From assembly GCF_008905045.1 (NCBI RefSeq), contig NZ_VWMY01000011.1, positions 62,001 to 126,000 on the forward strand: 64,000 nt of DNA, written 5' to 3'. Positions 37,108 through 44,512 of this stretch are shown piece by piece; the stretch's first letter is position 1, and every line of letters begins with the position of its first letter. The stretch is from Streptomyces albicerus (GTDB lineage: Bacteria; Actinomycetota; Actinomycetes; Streptomycetales; Streptomycetaceae). A program made the translations under genes and the position numbers. The notes under the pieces are model-generated. The model made no database searches. It saw only the letters and a list, made by a program, of their open reading frames with translations, and was not told where the DNA came from.

Positions 37108-37276
37108 GATCGCGCATGCCCGACCCGAACCACCCTGAGAGTGGTCCACACCACATCGACGGCACAGCCTCTGCGGACACAAGCCGGCCCCACGCCGTGT
37201 CCATGCTGGGGGTGTTGCTGATTGGGAATCCGATGCGCACTGTGCAGTGAGTGGGACGGTCGGCAATGATCAGTGC

Positions 37277-37930
37277 ATGAACGAGATCGTGCTGATGTCA
37301 GATCCAAAGATCGCGGCGATCCGGGTGTCCGACTGCGGCGAACCACTCGTTGACGTCCGGCTCGAGGAATCCCTCGTCGTCGACTCTCGCAAGGTCGATG
37401 ACTCAGGAGCGTTCGCGTATCTGCGAGAAGGGGTTCTGACCCGTCTCCTCAAGGCTCAGCAGCTGCTCCCGGATGGCATCCGTCTGCTGTTCATCGAGGG
37501 GTACCGGCCGCCCGCGCTGCAGCGCTACTACTTCGAGAGCTACGCCGGTGAACTGCAAGCCGGCAATCCGGGCTGGTCGCCGACGCAGGTTCGCGAGGCC
37601 GCGAGCAGGTACGTATCGCCACCGGAGATCGCGCCTCACAGCGCCGGCGCCGCGGTGGATCTCACTCTCGTCTCGGTCGACGGGCGGGAACTCGACATGG
37701 GCACTCGGGTGAATGCCAGCCCGGAAGAGAGTGACGGCGCTTGCTACACGAACGCCGGTAACGTCGGCTCTGAAGCGCGGGCCAACCGCCGGGTGCTCGG
37801 TGACGCACTGAGCACTGTGGGCCTGGTGAACTACCCCACCGAGTGGTGGCACTGGTCCTACGGCGACCGCTACTGGGCCCTTGCCGTCGAAGCCGGCAGC
37901 GCGATGTACGGGCCGCGGGAACTCAGTTGA
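37277..37930 (+). CDS. D-alanyl-D-alanine dipeptidase (VanX-like, M15D)
   Basis: A 217-residue zinc peptidase. IEGYRPPALQRYYFESYA is the substrate-binding arm with Arg, APHSAGAAVDLTLV gives the first zinc His and Asp, and PTEWWHWSYGDRYWA supplies the catalytic Glu and last zinc His. VanX-type enzymes cut D-Ala-D-Ala; without vanH or vanA nearby it is more likely for wall peptide recycling than vancomycin resistance. The start has no clear ribosome site; it may be the leaderless kind. Confidence 0.85.
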   Translation: MNEIVLMSDPKIAAIRVSDCGEPLVDVRLEESLVVDSRKVDDSGAFAYLREGVLTRLLKAQQLLPDGIRLLFIEGYRPPALQRYYFESYAGELQAGNPGWSPTQVREAASRYVSPPEIAPHSAGAAVDLTLVSVDGRELDMGTRVNASPEESDGACYTNAGNVGSEARANRRVLGDALSTVGLVNYPTEWWHWSYGDRYWALAVEAGSAMYGPRELS

Positions 37931-38018
37931 GCTGCGAGTGACGTCCATGCCTTCGTGGCGGTCGAGGAATTCCACCGCGGAGACGCCGACGGGGGCGGCC
38001 GTGGCACGCTGCCTGCGT

Positions 38019-39554
38019 TCATGGATTGCTCCCGTGATGGTGCGAAAACCGCGGCACAAGGGGCGGTTCCATCAACCAGCCATGGGCTCGCCAATGCGCC
38101 CGGTGAGGGATCGCGGTGGTTTCTCGCAGCGTCGCGAAGGCCAGCACGGCCGCGATGCCCAGCATGGCCGCGCACAGCGGCATCGCCCGGCTGAACGACG
38201 TGTCGAAGGCTGTGCCTGAGCGGTACGCGTCCGGCCCCATGCCGACAAGCAGTGGCAGCGCCGCCACGGCGACCAGCCCGGAGGCCCGGGCCGCCGCGTT
38301 GTTTATGCCGCTTGCGAGCCCGGCATTCTTGCTGTCCACGGACGACAGGAGCGTCACGGTCAGCGGAGCGACCATGACGACCATCCCCGCGCCTATGACC
38401 AGCAGGGCCGGGAAAATGTCCAGAAGATACGACGCGCCGGTACCGACGCGCAGCATCATCAGCATGCCCACCCCGCACATGAACGGGCCCACGGTGAGCG
38501 GGATGCGTGGCCCGAGGCGCTGGGCGAGTTCACCCGAGTGGGACGAGAAGATCAGCATGAGCACGGTGCTCGGCAGCATGGCAGCGCCGGCTTCGAGTGC
38601 CGAATACCCGACCACTATCTGCAGTTGAAGAGCGGTCAGGAAGAAGAATCCGCCCAGGCCCGCATAGACGCAGAGGGTGATGAGGTTGATCGAGGTGAAC
38701 TGGCGGGAGGCGAAGATGGACAGCGGCATCATCGGATCGGGGCGGCGCCGTTCGACGAGAACGAACGCCACGCCTGCCACCACGCTGCCGACCGCCGTGA
38801 CGGCGACCATGAGGCTTCCGTTGCGGGCCTCGGTCAGCGCGTACGTCGCCAGAGCGAGCGCGAGCGCCCCGAGGACAGCCCCCGGGACGTCGAAGCCGTG
38901 CTGTCGGCGTGCGTTGCCCGTCGCCGCCACGGCACCCTGAGGGGCAGTGCCGACGGATTCCGGTACGTGGCGCAGTGCGATGGGGACGCACGCCAGAGCC
39001 AGCGGAACGTTCAGCAGGAAGGTCCAGCGCCAGCCGGGGCCGTCCACCAGCCAGCCTCCCAGGAAGGGGCCGAGTGCCGCGCCGATGCCGCCGAAGCCCG
39101 ACCACAGGCCGACCGCGCGGGGCCGGTCGTCCGGATGGAACGACGCCTCGATGAGCGCCAGCGAGCCCGGCGTCAGGAGGGCCCCGCCGACGCCCTGCAG
39201 GGCGCGCGCGGCGATCAGCGTGCCGGTGTTGGGGGCCAGACCGCACAGAAGCGAGGCTGCGGCGAACCACACGACCCCCACGAGGAAGATCCGGCGCCGT
39301 CCGAACCGGTCACCCAGGGATCCTCCCAGGAGGATCAGGCCCGCCAGGGTCAGCATGTAGGCGTTCACAGTCCACTGAAGGACTGCCAGGTCGGCGGAGA
39401 AGTCCTCGCCTATGCGGGGCAGCGCGACGTTGGTGACCGTCGAACCCAGGAGCACCACGCTCGAGCCCAGGACTGTGGTCAGCAGGATCCACCTGCCGCG
39501 GGCGGTCGCGATGCGTGCAGTGGGTTGTTCGGAAGAGGTAGAAGAGGTATCCAT
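38019..39554 (-). CDS. MFS transporter, DHA2 (14-TMS) drug exporter family
   Basis: A 511-residue transporter with 14 predicted helices. Motif A is GGSLGDRFGRRRIFL between helices 2 and 3, motif C-like GFGGIGAALGPFLGGWL in helix 5, with the antiporter entry VTNVALPRIGEDF. Members export drugs by proton antiport. It follows the hydrolase gene on the same strand with 22 bases between, so the two are probably co-transcribed. GGGGAT precedes the ATG. Its 3' end is convergent with the dipeptidase gene. Confidence 0.9.
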   Translation of the reverse strand: MDTSSTSSEQPTARIATARGRWILLTTVLGSSVVLLGSTVTNVALPRIGEDFSADLAVLQWTVNAYMLTLAGLILLGGSLGDRFGRRRIFLVGVVWFAAASLLCGLAPNTGTLIAARALQGVGGALLTPGSLALIEASFHPDDRPRAVGLWSGFGGIGAALGPFLGGWLVDGPGWRWTFLLNVPLALACVPIALRHVPESVGTAPQGAVAATGNARRQHGFDVPGAVLGALALALATYALTEARNGSLMVAVTAVGSVVAGVAFVLVERRRPDPMMPLSIFASRQFTSINLITLCVYAGLGGFFFLTALQLQIVVGYSALEAGAAMLPSTVLMLIFSSHSGELAQRLGPRIPLTVGPFMCGVGMLMMLRVGTGASYLLDIFPALLVIGAGMVVMVAPLTVTLLSSVDSKNAGLASGINNAAARASGLVAVAALPLLVGMGPDAYRSGTAFDTSFSRAMPLCAAMLGIAAVLAFATLRETTAIPHRAHWRAHGWLMEPPLVPRFSHHHGSNP

Positions 39555-39576
39555 GTTGAATCCCCGACGTCACCAG

Positions 39577-40518
39577 TCAGATTCGGTTGCGGGCGGCGTG
39601 TTCCTGGCTCAGGAGCCTGACGTCACGGACCGCGGCCGCGAACGCTTCGGGGCGTTCCTGCGGCAGGTTGTGACCGGCGTCCTTCACCAACCGGTGCAGT
39701 CGGGGGCCGGTGAAATGGTGTGCCGAGGACGTACCGTCCGTCGCCGGGAAGTTCCCGTCGGCCAGACCGTCCAGGGTGACGGCAGGCACGGTGATCACGG
39801 GCTGCTGGGCGAGGAGGGTTTCGATTTTCTCGTACTCGCTGAAACCGGGGGCGAAACCGAGCCGGTGGCGGTAGGAGTGGATGACGATTTCGACGTAGTC
39901 GGGATTCTGAAAGGCCTCGGCGGCTCGGTCCAGGACCTCGTCGCCGAAATGCCACTTGGGGGAGTTGCGCGTCCAGATGACGCGGGCAATTTCCTTGGCG
40001 TTGGCGGCGAGACCGGCCCGCCCGCGCTCGGTGAGGAAGTAGTAGAAGTACCAGAACCCGGCCTCCAGAGGAGGCGCGATGGGGTTCATCGCCGCAGCGA
40101 TGTCCTGGATGAGGTAGCTGTTGACCGAGACCAGGCCGAGACAGCGCTCGGGCCATACGGCAGCGGCGATGCAGGCGGCCCGGCCACCCCAGTCATATCC
40201 GGCCAGGTAGGCGCTCTCGATGCCCAGGGCGTCCATGAGGGCGATGACATCGGCGCCCAGAGAGGCCTGTTGGCCCGCGCGGGGGGTCGCATCGGAGAGG
40301 AACCTCGTGGGACCGTGCCCCCGGAGATAGGGGACGATCACCCGGAAACCTACTTCGGCCAGCAGCGGAGCCACGTCCACGTAACTGTGGATGTCGTAAG
40401 GGAACCCGTGCAGGAGCAGCACGGTGTCGCCGTCCCGCGGCCCTGTTTCGTAGTAGGCGACGTCCAGAGCATCGGTTCGGACGTGCTGCAGTGGGGCGAG
40501 CGCGCGGCGGTCCATCAT
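39577..40518 (-). CDS. Alpha/beta hydrolase, epoxide hydrolase-like
   Basis: About 313 residues. HGFPYDIHSY is the oxyanion-hole segment, AGYDWGGRAA the nucleophile elbow with Asp as nucleophile rather than Ser, and DAGHNLPQERPEAF carries the catalytic His. Asp nucleophile points to epoxide hydrolase or dehalogenase-type chemistry. The start has GGAGG at a suitable distance from two consecutive ATGs; I use the first. It leads a two-gene unit with the MFS exporter. Confidence 0.85.
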   Translation of the reverse strand: MMDRRALAPLQHVRTDALDVAYYETGPRDGDTVLLLHGFPYDIHSYVDVAPLLAEVGFRVIVPYLRGHGPTRFLSDATPRAGQQASLGADVIALMDALGIESAYLAGYDWGGRAACIAAAVWPERCLGLVSVNSYLIQDIAAAMNPIAPPLEAGFWYFYYFLTERGRAGLAANAKEIARVIWTRNSPKWHFGDEVLDRAAEAFQNPDYVEIVIHSYRHRLGFAPGFSEYEKIETLLAQQPVITVPAVTLDGLADGNFPATDGTSSAHHFTGPRLHRLVKDAGHNLPQERPEAFAAAVRDVRLLSQEHAARNRI

Positions 40519-40912
40519 GTGTTCCTCCGAGATCGGGTGCGTATACGGGATCGCTGCGGGCCGGCAACGGTGTGCGAGAGCCGGGCCAGGTGACAACGCG
40601 GCCTCTCCCCGAAGTTGTGCTGTGTGACAGGTAAGACCGGGCAGTCGCCCTTGATGTGACAGGCGGATCATGCGGTCTGCGGGCCGTCGCCCGCGCGATG
40701 TACCGGTGCCTCAGACCGCCCAGAAGCCGGTCATCGCCTCGGACAAGGGCAGAGTCAAGGGCCAGTGGCCCTCGGTCGAATCGCGTGCGATCTCTGCCGC
40801 AGGTGCGGCGCGCCATCAGGACTGTGGCGTTTCACCTGTGGTGAGGGCGGTTTGCCTGGCAAGCTGCGCCACGTTGCTCTGCCGAGCGACCACCGCATGG
40901 GAAGGGGATCGT
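40519..40912. other. Divergent promoter region, hydrolase/MFS unit and nuo-like operon
   Basis: About 394 bases separate divergent starts. Open frames here have no family signature, including one in phase with nuoA that runs to 40670. Promoters for both operons should be here. I do not see a clear operator palindrome. Confidence 0.45.
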
Positions 40913-41272
40913 ATGGACACCTCCGACTGGCAGCCGGTCCTTCTCCTGCTGGTGCTGATCTCGGCGGGACTCGTCCTGCTGTACGTGATCGGAGCGGCCC
41001 TCAGTGTCGAGCGTGAACCGCTGTGCGACGTACCGCCGTTCAGTGGCGGTCTCGGGCCGGAGGAGCATCCGTTCTCCCGGTTCCACGTGCGCTGGTACCC
41101 GGTGACGATGGTCTTCCTCGCCTTCGACATGGAGATGCTCTTCATGTATCCGTGGACGAAAGTGGTGGGCGAGGTCGGCACCAGCGCCGTCGTGGAGATG
41201 TTCCTCTTCCTCGGGATCCTTCTCGCGGGGGTGGGCTACGCCTGGCGGGAAGGCGCGTTCCGATGGAGCTGA
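40913..41272 (+). CDS. nuoA: NADH-quinone oxidoreductase subunit A-like protein
   Basis: A 119-residue protein with three predicted helices. VRWYPVTMVFLAFDMEMLF matches the conserved helix 2 region, followed by MYPWTKVV. The loop before it departs from normal NuoA: the usual Y-E-C-G is FSGG here, so the mobile quinone-loop Cys is lost, though another Cys lies just before (EPLCDVPP). GAAGGGG precedes the ATG. First gene of an eight-gene operon, overlapping the next gene by 10 bases. Confidence 0.85.
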   Translation: MDTSDWQPVLLLLVLISAGLVLLYVIGAALSVEREPLCDVPPFSGGLGPEEHPFSRFHVRWYPVTMVFLAFDMEMLFMYPWTKVVGEVGTSAVVEMFLFLGILLAGVGYAWREGAFRWS

Positions 41273-42717
41273 GAGCAAGACTCCTGCGGACGGCGACCTC
41301 CCGTCCCGGCGTGCTGCTGGCGGTGTGTCCCGGGGCGGCCCGGGCACGGCTGGCCATGGAGCGAGAACTGCGGAGCAGAGGCTGGCCGCAGGTCGGCAGC
41401 CCGGCGTCCGCCAACCTGCTCGTCATCGTGGGTGATCCGGATCCCGCCGACGCCGAGTGGATCGACGGGCTGTGGCTCGGGATCCCTGCTCCGAAGGCCC
41501 GCGTCCGCGTTCGCGAGGCGGAAGACGTGCCCTCAGCTCTCGACGAGGGGCGGGCGTCCCTACTCGTACGCGGAAAACGCCCCGAAGGGGACGCCGGGCA
41601 TGTCGACGAGACGCACGGGGAGGGCGACAACCACGGTACGACTCCCGAACACGCCGAAAACAACGACACACATGGAGGACATGGCAACCACGGTGACGAC
41701 AGTGACAGTAGCCACCATCAGCACGGCGAGCACGATGGCCACGATACGCACGACAGCCATTCCGGCCCCGACACGCACTCCGAGCACGATGGACACGGAG
41801 GTCACGACGGACACGGCGAACACGACGGACACGGCGGACACGGCGGACACGGCGGACACGGCGGACACGGCGGACACGGCGGACACGGCGGACACGGCGG
41901 ACACGACATGCATGCCATGTCGGTCGCCGGGCTGCCCATGGCGGACCGCGCCGACGACCGGGACGGGCTGAGGCTCGACCGGCTCCATGTGCCGTTGGGG
42001 CCCGCCCTGCCCGACTGGCCGGCAGGCCTGGTGCTGAGGTTGGCGTTGCAGGGTGACGTGGTGCAGCGGGCCGCGGTCGAGCAGGTCCCGGTGCTCCCGT
42101 CGGCGCGGCGGCCCTTCTGGAACGAGCCCTGGCTGCGCGCCTCGACAGGTGAGGCGGTCGCCCGCGGGCTTGCGGCGCGGCGGCTGTGTGCGGCTCATCT
42201 CGACAGCCTCTGGCGGTATCTGGCGGTGGTCGGCTGGGGCGGTGCGGCGGCCCGCGCGCGGGCGGCGCGTGACCAGGCCCTCGCCGGCGAGTCCTCCGGT
42301 GAAGTCCTGGCTGCGGTACGGCCGTTGATCCGGCGCGTCCAGCGGTCTCGCACGCTGCGCTGGCTCACCGCGGGACTCGGCGTACTGCCCAGCGACCGCG
42401 CGGCCTCCGCCGGGGTGAGCGGCCCGGCGCTCGTCGCGGGCGGCGACGCGTACGACCGTGTCGGCGTATGGCTGGACGAAGTGGGCCGCGCGGCGGCTGC
42501 GTTCGATGACGACGGATGGCTTGACGCGGCGACTGAGTTGAGTGGCCCCCGTGGCAGGGTGGACGGTGGCGTGCCCCCGTCCCGGGCACTGCTCGACGTA
42601 CTGCCTGGCCTCCTGGAAGGCGCCGAGTTCGCCTGCGCCCGGATCATCGTCGCGAGCCTCGACCCCGATCTCGACGAACTCGTCCCGGCTCTCCGGCCCG
42701 AGGTGGTCCATGGCTGA
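41263..42717 (+). CDS. NuoB-like/NuoD-like degenerate fusion with Gly-His repeat linker
   Basis: About 484 residues. Residues 1-100 resemble NuoB/hydrogenase small-subunit core (GSPASANLLVIVGDP, then GIPAPKARVRV) but lack the four cluster cysteines. A linker of about 100 residues is extremely rich in His, Gly and Asp with tandem GHG units. The C-terminal part resembles NuoD or the [NiFe]-hydrogenase large subunit: MADRADDRDGLRLDRLHVPL, WPAGLVLRLALQGDVVQ and HLDSLWRYLAVVGWG. It ends short of the usual NuoD C-terminus. In the position of nuoBCD in a normal operon. Probably a structural replacement with metal-binding ability. Identification is by eye. Confidence 0.6.
   Translation: MELRARLLRTATSRPGVLLAVCPGAARARLAMERELRSRGWPQVGSPASANLLVIVGDPDPADAEWIDGLWLGIPAPKARVRVREAEDVPSALDEGRASLLVRGKRPEGDAGHVDETHGEGDNHGTTPEHAENNDTHGGHGNHGDDSDSSHHQHGEHDGHDTHDSHSGPDTHSEHDGHGGHDGHGEHDGHGGHGGHGGHGGHGGHGGHGGHGGHDMHAMSVAGLPMADRADDRDGLRLDRLHVPLGPALPDWPAGLVLRLALQGDVVQRAAVEQVPVLPSARRPFWNEPWLRASTGEAVARGLAARRLCAAHLDSLWRYLAVVGWGGAAARARAARDQALAGESSGEVLAAVRPLIRRVQRSRTLRWLTAGLGVLPSDRAASAGVSGPALVAGGDAYDRVGVWLDEVGRAAAAFDDDGWLDAATELSGPRGRVDGGVPPSRALLDVLPGLLEGAEFACARIIVASLDPDLDELVPALRPEVVHG
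41827..41907 (+). repeat. Nine tandem copies of 9-bp GGACACGGC (in frame)
   Basis: Eight perfect copies plus one with a base change run without spacer inside the linker of the NuoB/D-like gene, coding Gly-His-Gly repeats. Copy number changes by slippage would keep the reading frame. Confidence 0.95.
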
Positions 42718-43612
42718 GACCACTCCGCTGTGGGCTGTCGCCGTACTGCCCTTCGTTCTCGTACTGGTGGCTCTGGGGACCGCGCACTTCGACGCCCTGC
42801 TCGCGGCCGACCCGGCGGCGAACCCGGGCCGTGAGGTGCTGCGGCTTCTGGTGCAGCAGCGTCGCCGTACCAACGCGGCCGACGAGCTGCTGACCCGGCT
42901 CGGCGTGGTACTGCTGCCGGTCGCGGCCGTGCTCGCCGCCGTCGTACTCCCGCTCGGGTTCCGCTCGGTGAGTGATCTGGCGGACGGGATCGTGTGGTTC
43001 AACGCGATGGAGGCGCTCGCGTGGGCGGCGGTGTGGCTCGCCGGGTGGGGGCCGAACTCGACGCTCTCCCTGATCGGCGGCTATCGCTTTCTGGCCCAGG
43101 GACTCGCGTACGAGCTGCCGCACATGCTGGCCATCACCACCGCAGCGCTCGGGGCGGAGTCGCTTCGGGTCGGCGACGTGGTCGATGCCCAGTCGGGTCT
43201 GTGGTTCGCGGTCTGGATGCCCGCCGCCTTCGTGATCTATCTGCTGAGTGCCATGGGCATGGCCTTCTGGGGGCCCTTCGACCAGCCCGTCGGTCGCGAT
43301 GTGGCAGGCGGCGCGGCAGCCGAACTCTCGGGTGTCGACCGGATCGTCTTCCTCGGCGGCCGGTGGCTGCTGTTCGTGGTGGCCGCGGCCGTCAGCGTTC
43401 CGCTGTTCCTGGGCGGCGGCCATGGCCCGCTGCTGCCCGGCTGGGCGTGGACGCTGCTCAAGACCGCGGCAGTGCTGGCGCTCCTGGTTTGGGTACGACG
43501 ACGGGTTCCCGGCGTACGGATGGAGCGGTACGTGGAGTTGGCGTGGGTGGTGCTCACTCCGCTCGCCATCCTGCAGGCCCTCGTGGTGGCGCTGGTGGTG
43601 CTGAACCGATGA
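42710..43612 (+). CDS. nuoH: NADH-quinone oxidoreductase subunit H-like protein
   Basis: A 300-residue protein with about eight predicted helices. The pattern GGYRFLAQGLAYELPHMLAI matches helix 4 with its conserved Glu and the FDQPVG loop matches the PFDLPE loop. However the acidic quinone-side loop, normally P-E-A-E-x-E-L-V-x-G-x-x-x-E-Y, is GRDVAGGAAAELSGVDR here, so several Glu are missing. ATG overlaps the stop of the previous gene by 8 bases. Confidence 0.82.
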   Translation: MAETTPLWAVAVLPFVLVLVALGTAHFDALLAADPAANPGREVLRLLVQQRRRTNAADELLTRLGVVLLPVAAVLAAVVLPLGFRSVSDLADGIVWFNAMEALAWAAVWLAGWGPNSTLSLIGGYRFLAQGLAYELPHMLAITTAALGAESLRVGDVVDAQSGLWFAVWMPAAFVIYLLSAMGMAFWGPFDQPVGRDVAGGAAAELSGVDRIVFLGGRWLLFVVAAAVSVPLFLGGGHGPLLPGWAWTLLKTAAVLALLVWVRRRVPGVRMERYVELAWVVLTPLAILQALVVALVVLNR

Positions 43613-43649
43613 CGCAAGGAACGGAACGAGCGGAAGGAGCTGTTCGCCC

Positions 43650-44210
43650 ATGAACGATGTGCTCTTCTGGACACTGGCCGTCCTCGCTGTCGCCTCCGGA
43701 GTGATGGTCTTCCGGTTCGACTCGATGGCCCGGGCGACCTTCTCGCTGCTCACCTCACTGCTGTGCGTGGCCGGTGAGGTGCTCCTGCTGGGCATGGACT
43801 ATCTGGGGATCGTCATCGTGCTGATGATGACGATCGAGATGGCCATCATGGCCGTATTCATGATCATGTACATGATGAATCCGGCGGGCCTGATGCCGAT
43901 GACCATGATCCACAACAAGAGGGGCGCGGCCGTCATCTGCGTCGGCGTCTTCGTACTGCTGGCCGTCGGCATCTTCCTGGCGCCCTGGCCCGGCCGCCGA
44001 GGCAAGCCACCGGCCGACGTGACGATGGACCTCGGGATGTCTCTGATGGGTCCGCAGATGCTCACCATGATGACGCTGGGCATGGCCTTGTTCGCGACGA
44101 TCGTCTCCAGCGTGGTCCTGGCCACGCGGCGGGGCCGCTACGACCGCCTGGGCGACGACCTGCGGGCCGAACGCTCCGACGACCCGGTACGAGGCGGTGT
44201 CGGCCGGTGA
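43650..44210 (+). CDS. nuoJ: NADH-quinone oxidoreductase subunit J-like protein
   Basis: A 186-residue protein with five predicted helices. The conserved helix 3 region reads LGIVIVLMMTIEMAIMAVFM, more diverged than typical NuoJ, and methionine-rich (MIMYMMNPAGLMPMTMIHN follows). GGAAGGAG lies before the ATG. It overlaps the nuoK start by 4 bases (GTGA). Confidence 0.8.
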   Translation: MNDVLFWTLAVLAVASGVMVFRFDSMARATFSLLTSLLCVAGEVLLLGMDYLGIVIVLMMTIEMAIMAVFMIMYMMNPAGLMPMTMIHNKRGAAVICVGVFVLLAVGIFLAPWPGRRGKPPADVTMDLGMSLMGPQMLTMMTLGMALFATIVSSVVLATRRGRYDRLGDDLRAERSDDPVRGGVGR

Positions 44211-44512
44211 GTCTGGAACTGTTCATGCTGCTCGGCGCCGCCCTGCTGTGCGTCGGGCTGTTCGGGGCGCTCACCCAGCAGTCGATCGTGATGCTGATGA
44301 TGGGCCTTGAGCTGATGCTGGGCGGGGTGATCGTCGGCGCGGCGGCGGCCTGGCACTACATCGCGCCGGCCGCGCCCGACGGGCAGGTGCTGGTGGTCCT
44401 GGCGGTGACCGCGATGGCTTTGGAGATGGCGATCGGCTTCGCGGTGGTCACCGCGTTGTTCCGCTCTCGCGAGGTCGACATGACCGACATGGCGGCGGAG
44501 TTGAAGGAGTGA
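44207..44512 (+). CDS. nuoK: NADH-quinone oxidoreductase subunit K-like protein
   Basis: A 101-residue three-helix protein. Both membrane Glu residues that form the proton axis in NuoK are kept: VMLMMGLELMLGGV (Glu of helix 2) and TAMALEMAIGFAVV (Glu of helix 3). GTG start overlapping nuoJ, and 4-base overlap with nuoL. Confidence 0.87.
   Translation: MSLELFMLLGAALLCVGLFGALTQQSIVMLMMGLELMLGGVIVGAAAAWHYIAPAAPDGQVLVVLAVTAMALEMAIGFAVVTALFRSREVDMTDMAAELKE

Noticed and set aside
37277..37930. Vancomycin resistance cluster
   Set aside because: Only a VanX-like gene occurs; no vanH, vanA or vanRS is nearby.
41827..41907. CRISPR-like array from the short regular repeat
   Set aside because: The 9-bp units are contiguous with no spacers and lie in frame in a coding gene.
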